This document shows positions 34,677 through 44,773 of a DNA stretch of 64,000 nt, in pieces. Location: contig NZ_JAGGOK010000056.1 in assembly GCF_018614615.1 (NCBI RefSeq), positions 62,001 through 126,000 on the forward strand, read 5' to 3'. Position numbers and translations under genes: made by a program. The notes beneath the pieces were generated by a model. That model was not told the origin of the DNA, ran no database searches, and worked only from the letters and a program-made list of their open reading frames with translations. Source of the stretch: Streptomyces sp. ISL-100. Lineage in GTDB: Bacteria; Actinomycetota; Actinomycetes; Streptomycetales; Streptomycetaceae. Every line of letters starts with the position of its first letter. Positions within the stretch are counted from its first letter, which is position 1.

Positions 34677-35597
34677 CTAGCCATGGAGAGTGTCGAGCAG
34701 CCGCTGCAGCGAGCTGCCGAGCCCCCACCGCGCCGCGAGTTCGTCGAGCGACGCGGGGTCGCGCGGCTCGGTGGGCAGCGCCGGATCGAAGTCCGGCAGT
34801 GGTACGTCGGAGGCGACGCGCACCACCTTCGGCGCGACGGCGATGTAGTCCCGCGCCTCGTCCAGCCGCTTGCGCTGAGACGGCGTCAGCTTGGACATGG
34901 GGTCGCCGACCGCCGCCATGATCCCGGCCAGGTCTCCGTACGCGTCGAGGAGCTTCGCGGCCGTCTTCTCGCCGATCCCGGGAACGCCCGGAAGTCCGTC
35001 GCTCGGGTCGCCGCGCAGGAGCGCCAGATCGACGTACCCGGGACCGTTCACCCCGTACTTGTCGCGCAGCCACGCCTCGTCGGTGACCTGAAGCGAGCCG
35101 ACACCCTTCAGCGGATACAGCACCCGCACCTCACGGGCATCGTCGACCAGCTGGAAGAGGTCGCGGTCCCCGGTGACGATGTCCACGGGCCCGGTGGCCA
35201 GGCCGGTGAGCGTCCCGATCACATCGTCCGCCTCGTACGGCTCCACGCCCACCCGGGCGATTCCGAGCGCGTCGAGCACGTCCTCGATGATCGGCACCTG
35301 CGGGCTGAGCGTGTCGGGGATGACCTCCTCGTCCGGACCCGTCTCGGTCTCCTCGGCGACACGGTGCGCCTTGTAGGAGGGGATCAGGTCGACCCGCCAC
35401 TGCGGCCGCCAGTCGGCGTCCATGCAGGCGACGAGGTCGTCGGGATGGTGGGTCTGGACGAGTTGGGTGATGAAGTTGAGCAGGCCGCGTACGGCGTTGA
35501 CGGGCGTACCGTCCGGGGCGCGTACGGAGTCCGGGACTCCGAAATATGCGCGGAAGTAGAGGGAAGCGGTGTCGAGGAGCATCAGGCGTCGCGTCAC
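34677..35597 (-). CDS. 5'-3' exonuclease (PolA N-terminal / FEN family)
   Basis: A 306-aa stand-alone FEN-like nuclease. Acidic metal sites occur in MLLDTASLYFRAYFG, VACMDADW, YEADDVIG and VTGDRDLFQLV, and the H3TH motif is GLPGVPGIGEKTAAKLL. It would remove RNA primers or flaps as the PolA 5'-nuclease domain does; polymerase domains are absent. GTG 35597 is used; an upstream extension to 35729 is not conserved-looking and Met6 (35582) is possible. It stops just beyond the iron box of the neighbouring SIP gene, which is transcribed in the same direction. Confidence 0.88.
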   Translation of the reverse strand: MTRRLMLLDTASLYFRAYFGVPDSVRAPDGTPVNAVRGLLNFITQLVQTHHPDDLVACMDADWRPQWRVDLIPSYKAHRVAEETETGPDEEVIPDTLSPQVPIIEDVLDALGIARVGVEPYEADDVIGTLTGLATGPVDIVTGDRDLFQLVDDAREVRVLYPLKGVGSLQVTDEAWLRDKYGVNGPGYVDLALLRGDPSDGLPGVPGIGEKTAAKLLDAYGDLAGIMAAVGDPMSKLTPSQRKRLDEARDYIAVAPKVVRVASDVPLPDFDPALPTEPRDPASLDELAARWGLGSSLQRLLDTLHG

Positions 35598-35733
35598 ACC
35601 CCGATGATGCCGTACGGCCCCAATGCCGTACGTCGCGAAAGTGGCCGGCAGGTGAAGTGGATCACCCCGCGTTTGGCTCGTGTAGGCAAGGGCAGGCGTC
35701 GCCTCGGAGCAGACCCATTGTGGATTCAACTTC

Positions 35734-35916
35734 TTGATGGCGAACTACCCGCAGCTGACCAGATGGTTCAAGAACTTCAAGCTGAGCGAGCAGCAGCTCG
35801 GCGGCCTGGAGAACGAGATCCACAAGCGTGGCACCGGGCATGAGGAGGAAGCAGTGAAGGCCTGGATGAAGGAGAACCCGGGCATCGCGGAGAAGATGGC
35901 GCCGGCCGCGGGCTGA
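35734..35916 (+). pseudogene. 3' remnant of a glycine-betaine-binding (OpuAC/ProX) protein gene
   Basis: A 60-codon open frame (TTG 35734/ATG 35737) whose product, with WFKNFKLSEQQLGGLENEI and EEEAVKAWMKENP, looks like only the last ~55 residues of a periplasmic glycine betaine/proline-binding protein. The frame is closed by a stop at 35683 and nothing upstream encodes the rest, so the gene body is missing. An intact 21-bp terminator follows, as expected for the end of a transport operon. A small free-standing protein is possible but less likely. Confidence 0.65.
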
Positions 35917-35938
35917 GCCGGTGCCGACGCCGTAGCAC

Positions 35939-35985
35939 CACCGAGGGGTGGGCATCGCCTGGCGGGCGATGTCCACCCCTCGGTG
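35939..35985. terminator. Strong intrinsic terminator after the betaine-binding remnant
   Basis: A 21-bp stem (35939-35959 with 35965-35985) with one G-U pair and a TGGCG loop. It probably terminated the lost transporter operon. Confidence 0.88.
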
Positions 35986-36108
35986 TGTCCTGACCTGGAC
36001 AGGGGGGCCTTCCCTGACGTATGTACGAAACCGGCGCGCGAAGCTGCGTAGGCTGCACTCAGTGCCGATGAGTGATGACGACCACGAGACAGGGAGGGAG
36101 CCGGAGCG

Positions 36109-36690
36109 ATGGACGACAAGGAAACTCTTCGGGTCGGTACGGCCGTCCGGAGGCGCCGCAAGTCCCTGGCCCTCACCCTGGCCACGGTCGCGGCCCGCAG
36201 CGGCCTCTCGGTGCCATTCCTCAGTCAGATCGAGAACGAGCGCGCAAGACCCAGCACCCGCTCCCTGGAGCGGGTGGCCCAGGCGCTGGAGACCTCGGCG
36301 GCCGAGCTGATCGCCGCCGCCGACTCGGGGCGTACGGTCGATGTCGTACGGGCCGGGGAGGAAGACGGCGACGGCGCGGCCGTGCGGTGTGTGGTGCGCG
36401 GCAGGCATCAGCTGCGCGCCACCGAATACATCGGCGAGCAGGACACCGGGCGCGAGTTCCAGCACCACGGCGACGAGCTGATGTACATCGCCGACGGCGC
36501 CGCCGAGGTGGAGGCGGAAGGCCGGGCGTACCGGCTGGAGCGCGGGGACACGCTGTTCCTGTCCGGTGGCGTACGGCACCGGTGGCGGGCCACCGAGCCG
36601 GGCACCCGGATCCTCGTCGTAGCGGCGGCCGGCACGGTCGGACACGGCGACGACGGCGACTCCGACGCCGACCCGCGTCAAGTCGGCTGA
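36109..36690 (+). CDS. XRE-family regulator with cupin sensor domain
   Basis: A 193-aa regulator. The N-terminal XRE HTH (about 8-65) has LALTLATVAARSGLSVPFLSQIEN. The C-terminal cupin barrel (about 110-180) has QHHGDELMYIADGAAEVE and LERGDTLFLSGGVRHRW, with His residues that may bind metal. The class often regulates amino-acid or polyamine metabolism. GGGAGGG lies upstream of the ATG, and TAGGCT at 36049 is a possible -10. It precedes the BtuF-like gene by 16 bp, so the two are likely cotranscribed. Confidence 0.9.
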   Translation: MDDKETLRVGTAVRRRRKSLALTLATVAARSGLSVPFLSQIENERARPSTRSLERVAQALETSAAELIAAADSGRTVDVVRAGEEDGDGAAVRCVVRGRHQLRATEYIGEQDTGREFQHHGDELMYIADGAAEVEAEGRAYRLERGDTLFLSGGVRHRWRATEPGTRILVVAAAGTVGHGDDGDSDADPRQVG

Positions 36691-36706
36691 CGGCGGGCAG
36701 GCCGCC

Positions 36707-37423
36707 GTGCGCCCACGCGTCGTCTCGCTCGTACCGTCCCTGACGGAGGCCGTGGCCGTCAGCGCGCCCGGCCTGCTCGTCGGGGCGACCGACTGGTGCA
36801 GCCACCCGGCGGACCTCGACGTCGTACGGATCGGCGGGACGAAGAATCCGGACGTCGAGGCGGTCGTACGACTGCGCCCCGATCTCGTGATCGCCAACGA
36901 GGAAGAGAACCGCGAGCCCGATCTGGCCGCCCTGCGGCAGGCCGGGCTCACCGTCATGGTCACCGTGATCCGCGATCTGCCCGAGGCCTTTGCCGAGCTG
37001 GAGCGGGTGCTGGTCGACGGCTGCGGTCTCAGCGCCCGACCCGCCTGGCTCGATGCGGCGGAGGCGGCCTGGGGTGACGTGCCGATGGGCGGCCTGCGGC
37101 TGAAGGCGGTCGTGCCGATCTGGCGCAGGCCCTGGATGGTGCTGGGGCGCGACACCTTCGCCGGGGACCTGCTGGCCAGATTCGGCGTAGACCACCTCTA
37201 CGCCGGCCACGCCGAGCGCTACCCGCGCGTCCCCCTCGACGAACTGCGCGCCTCCGGTGCGGACCTGGTCGTACTCCCCGACGAGCCCTACCGCTTCACG
37301 GCCGACGACGGGCCCGAGGCCTTCCCCGGACTGCCCGCCGCGCTCGTCAGCGGGCGCCATCTCACGTGGTACGGGCCGTCATTGGCCGAGGCGCCCCGGG
37401 TGCTGCGAGCAGCGCTCCGCTGA
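36707..37423 (+). CDS. Cytosolic BtuF-like helical-backbone metal-receptor protein
   Basis: A 238-aa protein of the cobalamin/iron-siderophore binding fold (BtuF/FepB type). It has VVSLVPSLTEAV at the N-terminus, GATDWCSHP, the RIGGTKNPDVEAVVRLRPDLVIANEEEN block and a C-terminal GPSLAEAPRVL. It has no signal peptide or lipobox, unlike true binding proteins, so it probably works in the cytosol in a role not established to my knowledge. GTG 36707 starts at the domain. Its 3' end overlaps the convergent TDT gene by 62 bp. Confidence 0.8.
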   Translation: MRPRVVSLVPSLTEAVAVSAPGLLVGATDWCSHPADLDVVRIGGTKNPDVEAVVRLRPDLVIANEEENREPDLAALRQAGLTVMVTVIRDLPEAFAELERVLVDGCGLSARPAWLDAAEAAWGDVPMGGLRLKAVVPIWRRPWMVLGRDTFAGDLLARFGVDHLYAGHAERYPRVPLDELRASGADLVVLPDEPYRFTADDGPEAFPGLPAALVSGRHLTWYGPSLAEAPRVLRAALR

Positions 37424-38510
37424 CCAGCCCGCGAGCCGTACGTACTCCGGCGACCGCCCAGGCCACGACGAGCGCCGCGTACAAGGCCGCCGCCAGCCAG
37501 CCGAGGGCGTCGAGGCCGGTGTGGCGGGCGAGTCCGGCGGCGCCCGTCACGCATGTACCGACGGGGAAGGTGAACGCCCACCACGTCATGGCGAACGTCA
37601 TGCCGTTCCTGGCCGCCCTGACCACCATCGCCGCGGCGAGCGCCAGCCACAGCAGCGCGAAGCCCATCACGGGAACGCCGTAGAGGACCGCGAACGCGCC
37701 GAGTGCGTCGGCGTACGGCGCCTGCGTCGCTCCCGGCGCCACGTCCGCGAGGGAGTTGACCGCGGTGGTGGACTGGCCGAGCGGGCCGAGGACGAGGAAC
37801 AGGGTCGGTGTCAGCGCGAGCGGAAGCGGGCCGTGCTGGAGGAGGCGCGCGAAGATCAGCGGCATCATCAGCAGCGTGGCGAGCAGGCTGAGCCCGAACA
37901 TCCCGTAGCAGCAGAGCAGCATCGATTCCCGCCACTGGCCCGCGGGCAGATACGGGACGATCTGCGGCCCGAGCGCGGCCGAGACCATCGGCGCCACCAC
38001 CGGCAGCAGCCACACGGGCGAGGCACTGCCGGGCTCGACACGGTGACGTACGACCATCAGGTACGGGATCGCGACGGCGGCCCCCAGACCGACGGCTGTC
38101 CCCGCGCCCCACAACACCGTGCCGGCGGCAACGGCGGCGTCGAGGCCGATGACGTCCCTGCCGACCGTCACCGTGGTGCCGCCGACCGACAACAGCGCCA
38201 TGGCCAGGCAGCCGTAGAAGGGGGCGACGGCCGGGTCGAGGAGGTGGGCGCCCGCCTGGTCGCGGTGGTACGCCCAGTGCCCGGCGCGCGCGAGCAGCAG
38301 GGCGCCGAGCAGCAGCGCGGAAAGCCCCCAGACGACGGTGAGTGCGGGGCGCAGGCCGGGGACGGCGAAGGGGAGGGCGGCGCCGGCGTTGGCGACGATG
38401 GAGGTGCCCATGACCGTGGCGTACCAGTTGGGGCCGAGATGGCGCAGCGCGGGGAGCTGTCGTCCGGCGGGGGCGGCGAGGAGAGAGCGCGGCTGCGCAT
38501 ACGTGGCCAT
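37362..38510 (-). CDS. TDT-family (TehA/Mae1-like) membrane transporter
   Basis: A 382-aa protein with about ten hydrophobic helices. It begins LGPNWYATVMGTSIVANAG, the N-terminal signature of the tellurite-resistance/dicarboxylate transporter (TDT) family. The longer open frame running back to 39818 is antisense to other genes; ATG 38510 begins the conserved part. It is divergent from a LysR gene with a palindrome between them. Substrate (C4-dicarboxylate, sulfite or anion) is unknown. Confidence 0.85.
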   Translation of the reverse strand: MATYAQPRSLLAAPAGRQLPALRHLGPNWYATVMGTSIVANAGAALPFAVPGLRPALTVVWGLSALLLGALLLARAGHWAYHRDQAGAHLLDPAVAPFYGCLAMALLSVGGTTVTVGRDVIGLDAAVAAGTVLWGAGTAVGLGAAVAIPYLMVVRHRVEPGSASPVWLLPVVAPMVSAALGPQIVPYLPAGQWRESMLLCCYGMFGLSLLATLLMMPLIFARLLQHGPLPLALTPTLFLVLGPLGQSTTAVNSLADVAPGATQAPYADALGAFAVLYGVPVMGFALLWLALAAAMVVRAARNGMTFAMTWWAFTFPVGTCVTGAAGLARHTGLDALGWLAAALYAALVVAWAVAGVRTARGLVSGALLAAPGAPRPMTARTT

Positions 38511-38559
38511 ACGCCCACACTGGACGTACCGAGCGGCACCCACCAGAGACGGTCTTCCT

Positions 38560-38582
38560 ATGAGGTCATAAACTGACCTTAT
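38560..38582. promoter_or_regulatory. Near-palindrome at the LysR start codon
   Basis: ATGAGGTCA (38560-38568) and TGACCTTAT (38574-38582) form an inverted repeat with one mismatch and a 5-nt centre. It overlaps the LysR ATG at 38581 and faces the TDT gene, suiting autoregulation. Confidence 0.5.
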
Positions 38583-39534
38583 GGCTTTCGATGACTCCAT
38601 CCCCGCCTCCGGCGACAGGGCGCCGCTCGCGCACCGGGTGCCCGACCTCGGCGCCATGGAACTGCTGCTCGGTGTCGCCCGGCTCGGCAGCCTCGGACGC
38701 GCGGCGCGGGAGCTCGGCATCAGCCAGCCTGCCGCGAGCAGCCGTATCCGGTCCATGGAACGGCAGCTCGGTGTCGCCCTCGTCGACCGTTCGCCGCGCG
38801 GCTCGCGCCTCACCGAGGCGGGGGCGCTCGTCACCGACTGGGCGCGCCGGGTGGTGGAGGCGGCCGAGGCCTTCGACGCGGGGGCGCAGGCGCTGCGCGG
38901 GCGGCGGGACTCGCGGCTGCGCGTCGCGGCCAGCATGACGATCGCCGAGTATCTGCTGCCGGGCTGGCTGATCGCACTGAGCGGACAGCGCCCCGGTACG
39001 GCGGTGTCGCTGCTGGCGGGCAACTCCGCCGCCGTCGCGGAGCGCCTGCTCACCGGTGAGGCCGACCTGGGTTTCGTGGAGGGCCTGGCCATACCGGACG
39101 GTCTCGACGGCGTCGTCATAGGCCACGACCGGCTCGTCGTGGTCGCGGCCAAGGACCACCCCTGGGCGCGCCGGCGCCGTCCGGTGGACGCGCGGGAACT
39201 GGCCGAGGCGTCACTCATCCTGCGCGAGAAGGGCTCCGGCACCCGGCAGGTCCTGGACGCGGCGCTCGCCGGGTACGGCGGCCTGGCCGACCCGCTCCTC
39301 GAACTCGCTTCCACGACAGCGGTGAAGGCGGCGGCCGTCAGCGGCGCGGGCCCCAGCGTGCTCAGCGAACTCGCCGTGCGGGAGGAGCTGGCCTCGCGCC
39401 GCCTCGTCGAAATACCGGTCGATGGCGTGCGGCTGCGCCGCGACCTGCGGGCGGTCTGGCCGACGGGACCCCGGCCCACGGGGCCCGCGCGGGACCTGCT
39501 GGGGCTGACGCGCCCGGCTCCGGAGAAGGGCTGA
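38581..39534 (+). CDS. LysR-family transcriptional regulator
   Basis: A 317-aa regulator. The HTH (about 22-80) has MELLLGVARLGSLGRAARELGISQPAASSRIR, and a type-2 periplasmic-binding-like effector domain follows (about 110-300). The preceding base sequence has no Shine-Dalgarno and the palindrome overlaps the start, so leaderless translation is possible. It is divergent from the TDT transporter, which is its likely target. The next gene starts 9 bp downstream. Confidence 0.92.
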   Translation: MAFDDSIPASGDRAPLAHRVPDLGAMELLLGVARLGSLGRAARELGISQPAASSRIRSMERQLGVALVDRSPRGSRLTEAGALVTDWARRVVEAAEAFDAGAQALRGRRDSRLRVAASMTIAEYLLPGWLIALSGQRPGTAVSLLAGNSAAVAERLLTGEADLGFVEGLAIPDGLDGVVIGHDRLVVVAAKDHPWARRRRPVDARELAEASLILREKGSGTRQVLDAALAGYGGLADPLLELASTTAVKAAAVSGAGPSVLSELAVREELASRRLVEIPVDGVRLRRDLRAVWPTGPRPTGPARDLLGLTRPAPEKG

Positions 39535-39543
39535 CTGTTTGTC

Positions 39544-40035
39544 ATGGCCCTTAGCGGATACCCGAAGGGCATGACTGAACAGGACAAGAACACCAAGCCC
39601 AAGTCCAACGCCAACGCCACAGCGGCCCGTGCCTCCTCCGGGACCACCGCCTCCAGGACCACCGGAAAGGCCGCGGACACGGCGGGCGCGGCGAAGGCCG
39701 CGGCCGATGACGCCACCGCCAAGGCCGCGGACACGGCGGGCACGGCGAAGGCCGCAGCGGCCGACACCACCGCGAAGGCCACGGACGCGGTCGGTTCCGC
39801 GAAGGCCGCCGGAATCAAGGGAGTCGAGGCGGGCCGTCAGGCCCTGGACACCGCGGCCGGCAAGGTCGCGTCGACCGCGTCCACCGCGTGGGTGCTGCTC
39901 AACGCGCGCAAGGCCGTCATCGCGGGCGCGAGCGCCGGCGCGGTGGCGATCGGCGCCGCCTCGTTCGTGGCGGGCCGCAAGGCCGAACAGCGCACCATGG
40001 GCCCGGTCGCCCGCCTGCTGTCGGGGCGTATCTGA
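39544..40035 (+). CDS. Ala/Lys/Thr-rich repeat protein with C-terminal hydrophobic segment
   Basis: A 163-aa low-complexity protein. Residues about 42-95 consist of three 18-residue repeats of the type KAADTAGxAKAAA, encoded by 54-bp DNA repeats. A hydrophobic helix (about 120-142, AVIAGASAGAVAIGAASFVAG) follows and the C-terminus is basic. The repeats resemble LEA/histone-H1-like tails, which suggests a membrane-tethered or nucleoid-associated stress protein, but no family is established. ATG 39571 (MTEQDKN) is an alternative start. It lies 9 bp after the LysR gene. Confidence 0.65.
   Translation: MALSGYPKGMTEQDKNTKPKSNANATAARASSGTTASRTTGKAADTAGAAKAAADDATAKAADTAGTAKAAAADTTAKATDAVGSAKAAGIKGVEAGRQALDTAAGKVASTASTAWVLLNARKAVIAGASAGAVAIGAASFVAGRKAEQRTMGPVARLLSGRI
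39667..39828. repeat. Three 54-bp tandem repeats in coding sequence
   Basis: Units begin at 39667, 39721 and 39775. The first two are nearly identical and the third is diverged. Each encodes an 18-residue Ala/Lys repeat. Confidence 0.85.
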
Positions 40036-40239
40036 CTCACGCGCGCGGCACGGCACGGCACAGCGCCCACGTTCGCCGACGAGAACGACCGGGCAGCGCC
40101 CCCGGTTCACGTGCTGCCGGACAGGACCATCACATAGCGCCGGCGGGCGCGTCAGGCGCGGAGCCGCACTGACCGATCGCCGCAGCCCCTGCCCGGGCGT
40201 AGGGGCGCGCGGCGGGCTCGTCCGTCCGACGGCTGCCGC

Positions 40240-40929
40240 TTACACAGCGGCGACCGCTGCCGCCGACACCAACGCCTCCATCACCCGCAGGTCCCCGCCC
40301 ATCTCCGGGTGCCACTGGACGCCGAGCACCCATTGTTCGCCGGGCAGTTCGAGAGCCTCGGGCGTCCCGTCCGCGGCGTACGCCGACACCACCAGGCCGT
40401 CACCGAGCCGGTCGGCGGCCTGGTGGTGGTACGTCGGTACGCCGGTCTCCTCCGGTACGGCCGAGGCGTAGCGCGTGCCGGGCACCGGCTTCACCGCGTG
40501 CTCGCCGAAGACCCCCGGGCCGCCGGTGTGACCGTCCAAGTGCTGGACAAGGGTGCCGCCGAGCGCGACGTTCAGCAGCTGCATGCCGCGGCAGATGCCG
40601 AGCAGCGGCGTACCGGACGCCAAAGCGGCCTTGATCAGGGCGAGTTCCCACGCGTCCCGCTCCCGGGCCGGCGGCCCGGTGCGGGGGTGCGGATCGGCTC
40701 CGTACCGTACGGGCTCCACATCGGCGCCGCCCGCCACGACCAGGCCGTCGAGGCGGGCCACCACCTCCCCGGCGTACGACGGCGAGTCGGGCGGCACCAT
40801 CGCGGCGAGGCCGCCCGCCGCCTGCACGAGGCGCGGATATCCGGCCGGGAGCAGGGCGGCGGGCAGGTCCCAGACGCCCCACTTGGCGGGCTCCAGGTAG
40901 GTGCTGATGCCGATGAGCGGCTTGGACAC
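40240..40929 (-). CDS. Class I glutamine-amidotransferase-like gamma-glutamyl hydrolase (C26, PuuD-like)
   Basis: A 229-aa hydrolase with the nucleophile Cys113 in LLGICRGMQLLN and the His-Glu pair in VQWHPEMGG. PuuD-like enzymes split gamma-glutamyl amides, releasing glutamate. It lies 33 bp downstream of the ethanolamine-type permease and beside the glnA4-like ligase, so it probably completes the gamma-glutamyl pathway by releasing glutamate from gamma-glutamyl-glycine or a related product. That substrate is inferred. Confidence 0.88.
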   Translation of the reverse strand: MSKPLIGISTYLEPAKWGVWDLPAALLPAGYPRLVQAAGGLAAMVPPDSPSYAGEVVARLDGLVVAGGADVEPVRYGADPHPRTGPPARERDAWELALIKAALASGTPLLGICRGMQLLNVALGGTLVQHLDGHTGGPGVFGEHAVKPVPGTRYASAVPEETGVPTYHHQAADRLGDGLVVSAYAADGTPEALELPGEQWVLGVQWHPEMGGDLRVMEALVSAAAVAAV

Positions 40930-40962
40930 GGATCCTCCGGTCGGTGTGGGGCTCAGTGGTGA

Positions 40963-42432
<1,470 letters not shown>

Positions 42433-42591
42433 GAGCCGCTCCTGCCTCGGGTCAATGCTCGGGTCAATGGTGGGTGGCCATACCTTTGTGGTTCGGCCGG
42501 TCCCAGCGCAAGACCTGTGCGTTAAGCCGCTGTTACGGATCCGCATCGTCCGGCGTCACATGTCCCATGCGGTCGCATGTCGCATGTCTTG

Positions 42592-43320
42592 TCACGTGAG
42601 GAATCCCCGCAGCAGCGCGGCCGTGCCCGAGCAGTGCTCGCGCATCACCTCGCGCGCCCCGTCAGCGTCGCCGTCGAGCACCGCCTCGACCAGTGCGGTG
42701 TGCTGCTGCTGAGAGTGCTCCAGGTTGCGCACGAGCAGCGGGATGCAGTCGAGCAGGCCGTTCACCGTCGCGCGTACGGCGGCGTACTGCGCGGTCAGGG
42801 TCGGCGACCCGGACAGCTCCGCGAGCGTGAGATGCAGCAGGGTGTCCAGCCGGCGGTAGTCGGCCAGCGGCGCGTCGTGCGTCGCGGCGAGCGCCGCCCG
42901 CAGCCGCTGTGCGCCGTCCTCGTCGAGCCCGTACGCCGCACACAGCCCGGCCGCACCGACCTCCAGCACCTCGCGGAAGCGCAGCGTGTCCTCCACGTCG
43001 ACGGCCTCCACTCGCCGGCGCAGCTCGCCCTCCCCGGAGGCGTCCGGGTGCGGCAGCACGAACGTACCGCCGTACCTGCCGCGCCTGCTCTCGACGAGGC
43101 CCTGGTCCTGGAGGACCTTCAGGACCTCGCGCAGCGTGACCCGGCTGATCCGCAGGCGGTCGGCCAGCTCGCGCTCGGCGGGCAGCCGTTCCCCGACGGG
43201 CACCAGGCCCAGGCGCAGGACCTGGAGGATCTGCTCCAGCGCCTCCTCGAAGCCGTTCCCCGCCCGGACGGGCCGCAGGACGGGCGTCAGAGGGTCCATC
43301 GAGCCGATTTCATTCGCCAC
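42592..43320 (-). CDS. GntR/FadR-family regulator of the glnA4 cluster
   Basis: A 242-aa regulator. The winged HTH (about 20-85) has LGLVPVGERLPAERELADRL and ISRVTLREVLKVLQDQGLVE. The FCD effector domain (about 95-230) has RFREVLEVGAAGLCAAYG and HLTLAELSGSPTL, with the metal-site His residues. GTG 43320 has AAGGGG 10 nt before it; TTG 43341 is less likely. It is divergent from the glutamine-synthetase-like gene (77 bp) and upstream of the permease, so it is the probable local regulator. Confidence 0.9.
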   Translation of the reverse strand: MANEIGSMDPLTPVLRPVRAGNGFEEALEQILQVLRLGLVPVGERLPAERELADRLRISRVTLREVLKVLQDQGLVESRRGRYGGTFVLPHPDASGEGELRRRVEAVDVEDTLRFREVLEVGAAGLCAAYGLDEDGAQRLRAALAATHDAPLADYRRLDTLLHLTLAELSGSPTLTAQYAAVRATVNGLLDCIPLLVRNLEHSQQQHTALVEAVLDGDADGAREVMREHCSGTAALLRGFLT

Positions 43321-43397
43321 GTTGCGGTTTCCCCTTCCCAAGCAATGGTCTTCAGCAATACCTTATGGCTTCCGGCTGACCGAAGGAGGAACTTTCC

Positions 43398-44765
43398 GTG
43401 GCAGACCGCACACCCCCGCTAGCTCTTGAGGAGCTCCGTGCCCTCGTGGCGAGCGGTGAGATCGACACAGTCGTCCTGGCCTTCCCCGACATGCAGGGGC
43501 GCCTCCAGGGCAAGCGGTTCGCCGCCCAGTTCTTCCTCGACGACGTACTGGACCACGGCACCGAAGGCTGCAACTACCTCCTGGCCGTCGACACCGAGAT
43601 GAACACGGTCGACGGATACGAGATGGCCTCCTGGGACCGCGGCTACGGCGACTTCGCCATGCACGCTGACCTCTCCACCCTGCGGCGCGTTCCCTGGAAC
43701 GACGGCACGGCCATGCTCATCGCCGACCTGGCCTGGAACGACGGCGCACCGGTAGTGGCCGCTCCCCGCCAGATCCTGCGCCGCCAGCTGGAGCGCCTCG
43801 CCGAGCTCGGCTACACCGCACACGTCGGCACAGAGCTTGAATTCATCGTCTTCAAGGACAGTTACGAGGAAGCCTGGAACCGGGGCTACAAGGACCTCGT
43901 ACCCGCGAACCAGTACAACATCGACTACTCGGTCCTCGGCACCGGCCGCATCGAACCTCTCCTGCGCCGCATCCGCAACGACATGACCGCCGCAGGCCTG
44001 ACCGTCGAGTCGGCCAAGGGCGAGTGCAATCCCGGGCAGCACGAGATCGTCTTCAAGTACGACGAAGCCCTCGTCACCTGCGACCAGCACGCCATCTACA
44101 AGACGGGTGCCAAGGAAATCGCCTCACAGGAGGGTGTCTCGCTCACCTTCATGGCGAAGTACAACGAGCGCGAGGGCAACTCCTGCCACATCCACCTCTC
44201 CTTGCAGGATGCGGACGGCCGCAACGTCATGGCGGGCGACGACGCCCCCGACGGAATGTCCCCCGTCATGCGGCACTTCCTCGCCGGACAGCTCGCCGCC
44301 CTCCGTGACTTCGCGCTCCTCTACGCGCCGAACATCAACTCCTACAAGCGCTTCCAGCCCGGCTCCTTCGCCCCGACCGCCGTCGCCTGGGGCCACGACA
44401 ACCGCACCTGCTCCCTGCGCGTCGTCGGCCACGGCCGCTCCATGCGCTTCGAGAACCGGCTGCCCGGCGGCGACGTCAACCCGCACCTCGCCGTCGCGGG
44501 CCTGGTCGCGGCCGGCCTCTACGGCATCGAGCACAAACTCGAACTCCCCGAGGTCTGTACGGGCAACGCCTACACCGGCGGCTACGAGCACGTCCCCACA
44601 TCGCTGCGCGAGGCCGCCGGACTCTGGGAGAACAGCCCCATCGCCAAGGCGGCCTTCGGCGACGAAGTCGTCGCGCACTACCGCAACATGGCGCGGGTCG
44701 AACTCGAAGCGTTCGACTCCGCGGTGACCGACTGGGAGCTCCGCCGCTCCTTCGAACGACTGTGA
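43398..44765 (+). CDS. glnA4: Glutamine-synthetase-like ligase (GlnA4 type, gamma-glutamylethanolamide synthetase)
   Basis: A 455-aa type I GS-fold ligase. It has the beta-grasp N-domain (FPDMQGRLQGKRF), the metal/glutamate site GTELEFIVFKDSYEEAW, CNPGQHEIVFKY, HIHLSLQDADG, the ATP region RFQPGSFAPTAVAWG and NRTCSLRVVG. The length and absence of the adenylylation-site block distinguish it from GlnA. In S. coelicolor the homologue GlnA4 at this locus makes gamma-glutamylethanolamide in ethanolamine use (from memory). GGAGGA precedes GTG 43398. It leads an operon with an aldehyde dehydrogenase and an SDR. A related polyamine substrate cannot be excluded by sequence. Confidence 0.88.
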   Translation: MADRTPPLALEELRALVASGEIDTVVLAFPDMQGRLQGKRFAAQFFLDDVLDHGTEGCNYLLAVDTEMNTVDGYEMASWDRGYGDFAMHADLSTLRRVPWNDGTAMLIADLAWNDGAPVVAAPRQILRRQLERLAELGYTAHVGTELEFIVFKDSYEEAWNRGYKDLVPANQYNIDYSVLGTGRIEPLLRRIRNDMTAAGLTVESAKGECNPGQHEIVFKYDEALVTCDQHAIYKTGAKEIASQEGVSLTFMAKYNEREGNSCHIHLSLQDADGRNVMAGDDAPDGMSPVMRHFLAGQLAALRDFALLYAPNINSYKRFQPGSFAPTAVAWGHDNRTCSLRVVGHGRSMRFENRLPGGDVNPHLAVAGLVAAGLYGIEHKLELPEVCTGNAYTGGYEHVPTSLREAAGLWENSPIAKAAFGDEVVAHYRNMARVELEAFDSAVTDWELRRSFERL

Positions 44766-44773
44766 GGCCCGCC

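Noticed and set aside
37362..39818. Very long minus-strand open frame (818 codons)
   Set aside because: Only its downstream 382 codons encode a recognisable TDT transporter. The rest is antisense to the LysR and repeat-protein genes and is low-complexity Ser/Arg/Ala.
43341..43370. Classic FadR-type operator between the GntR and glnA4 genes
   Set aside because: GGT and ACC half-sites and two AGCAAT repeats are present, but the spacing is asymmetric and does not fit a consensus well enough to annotate.
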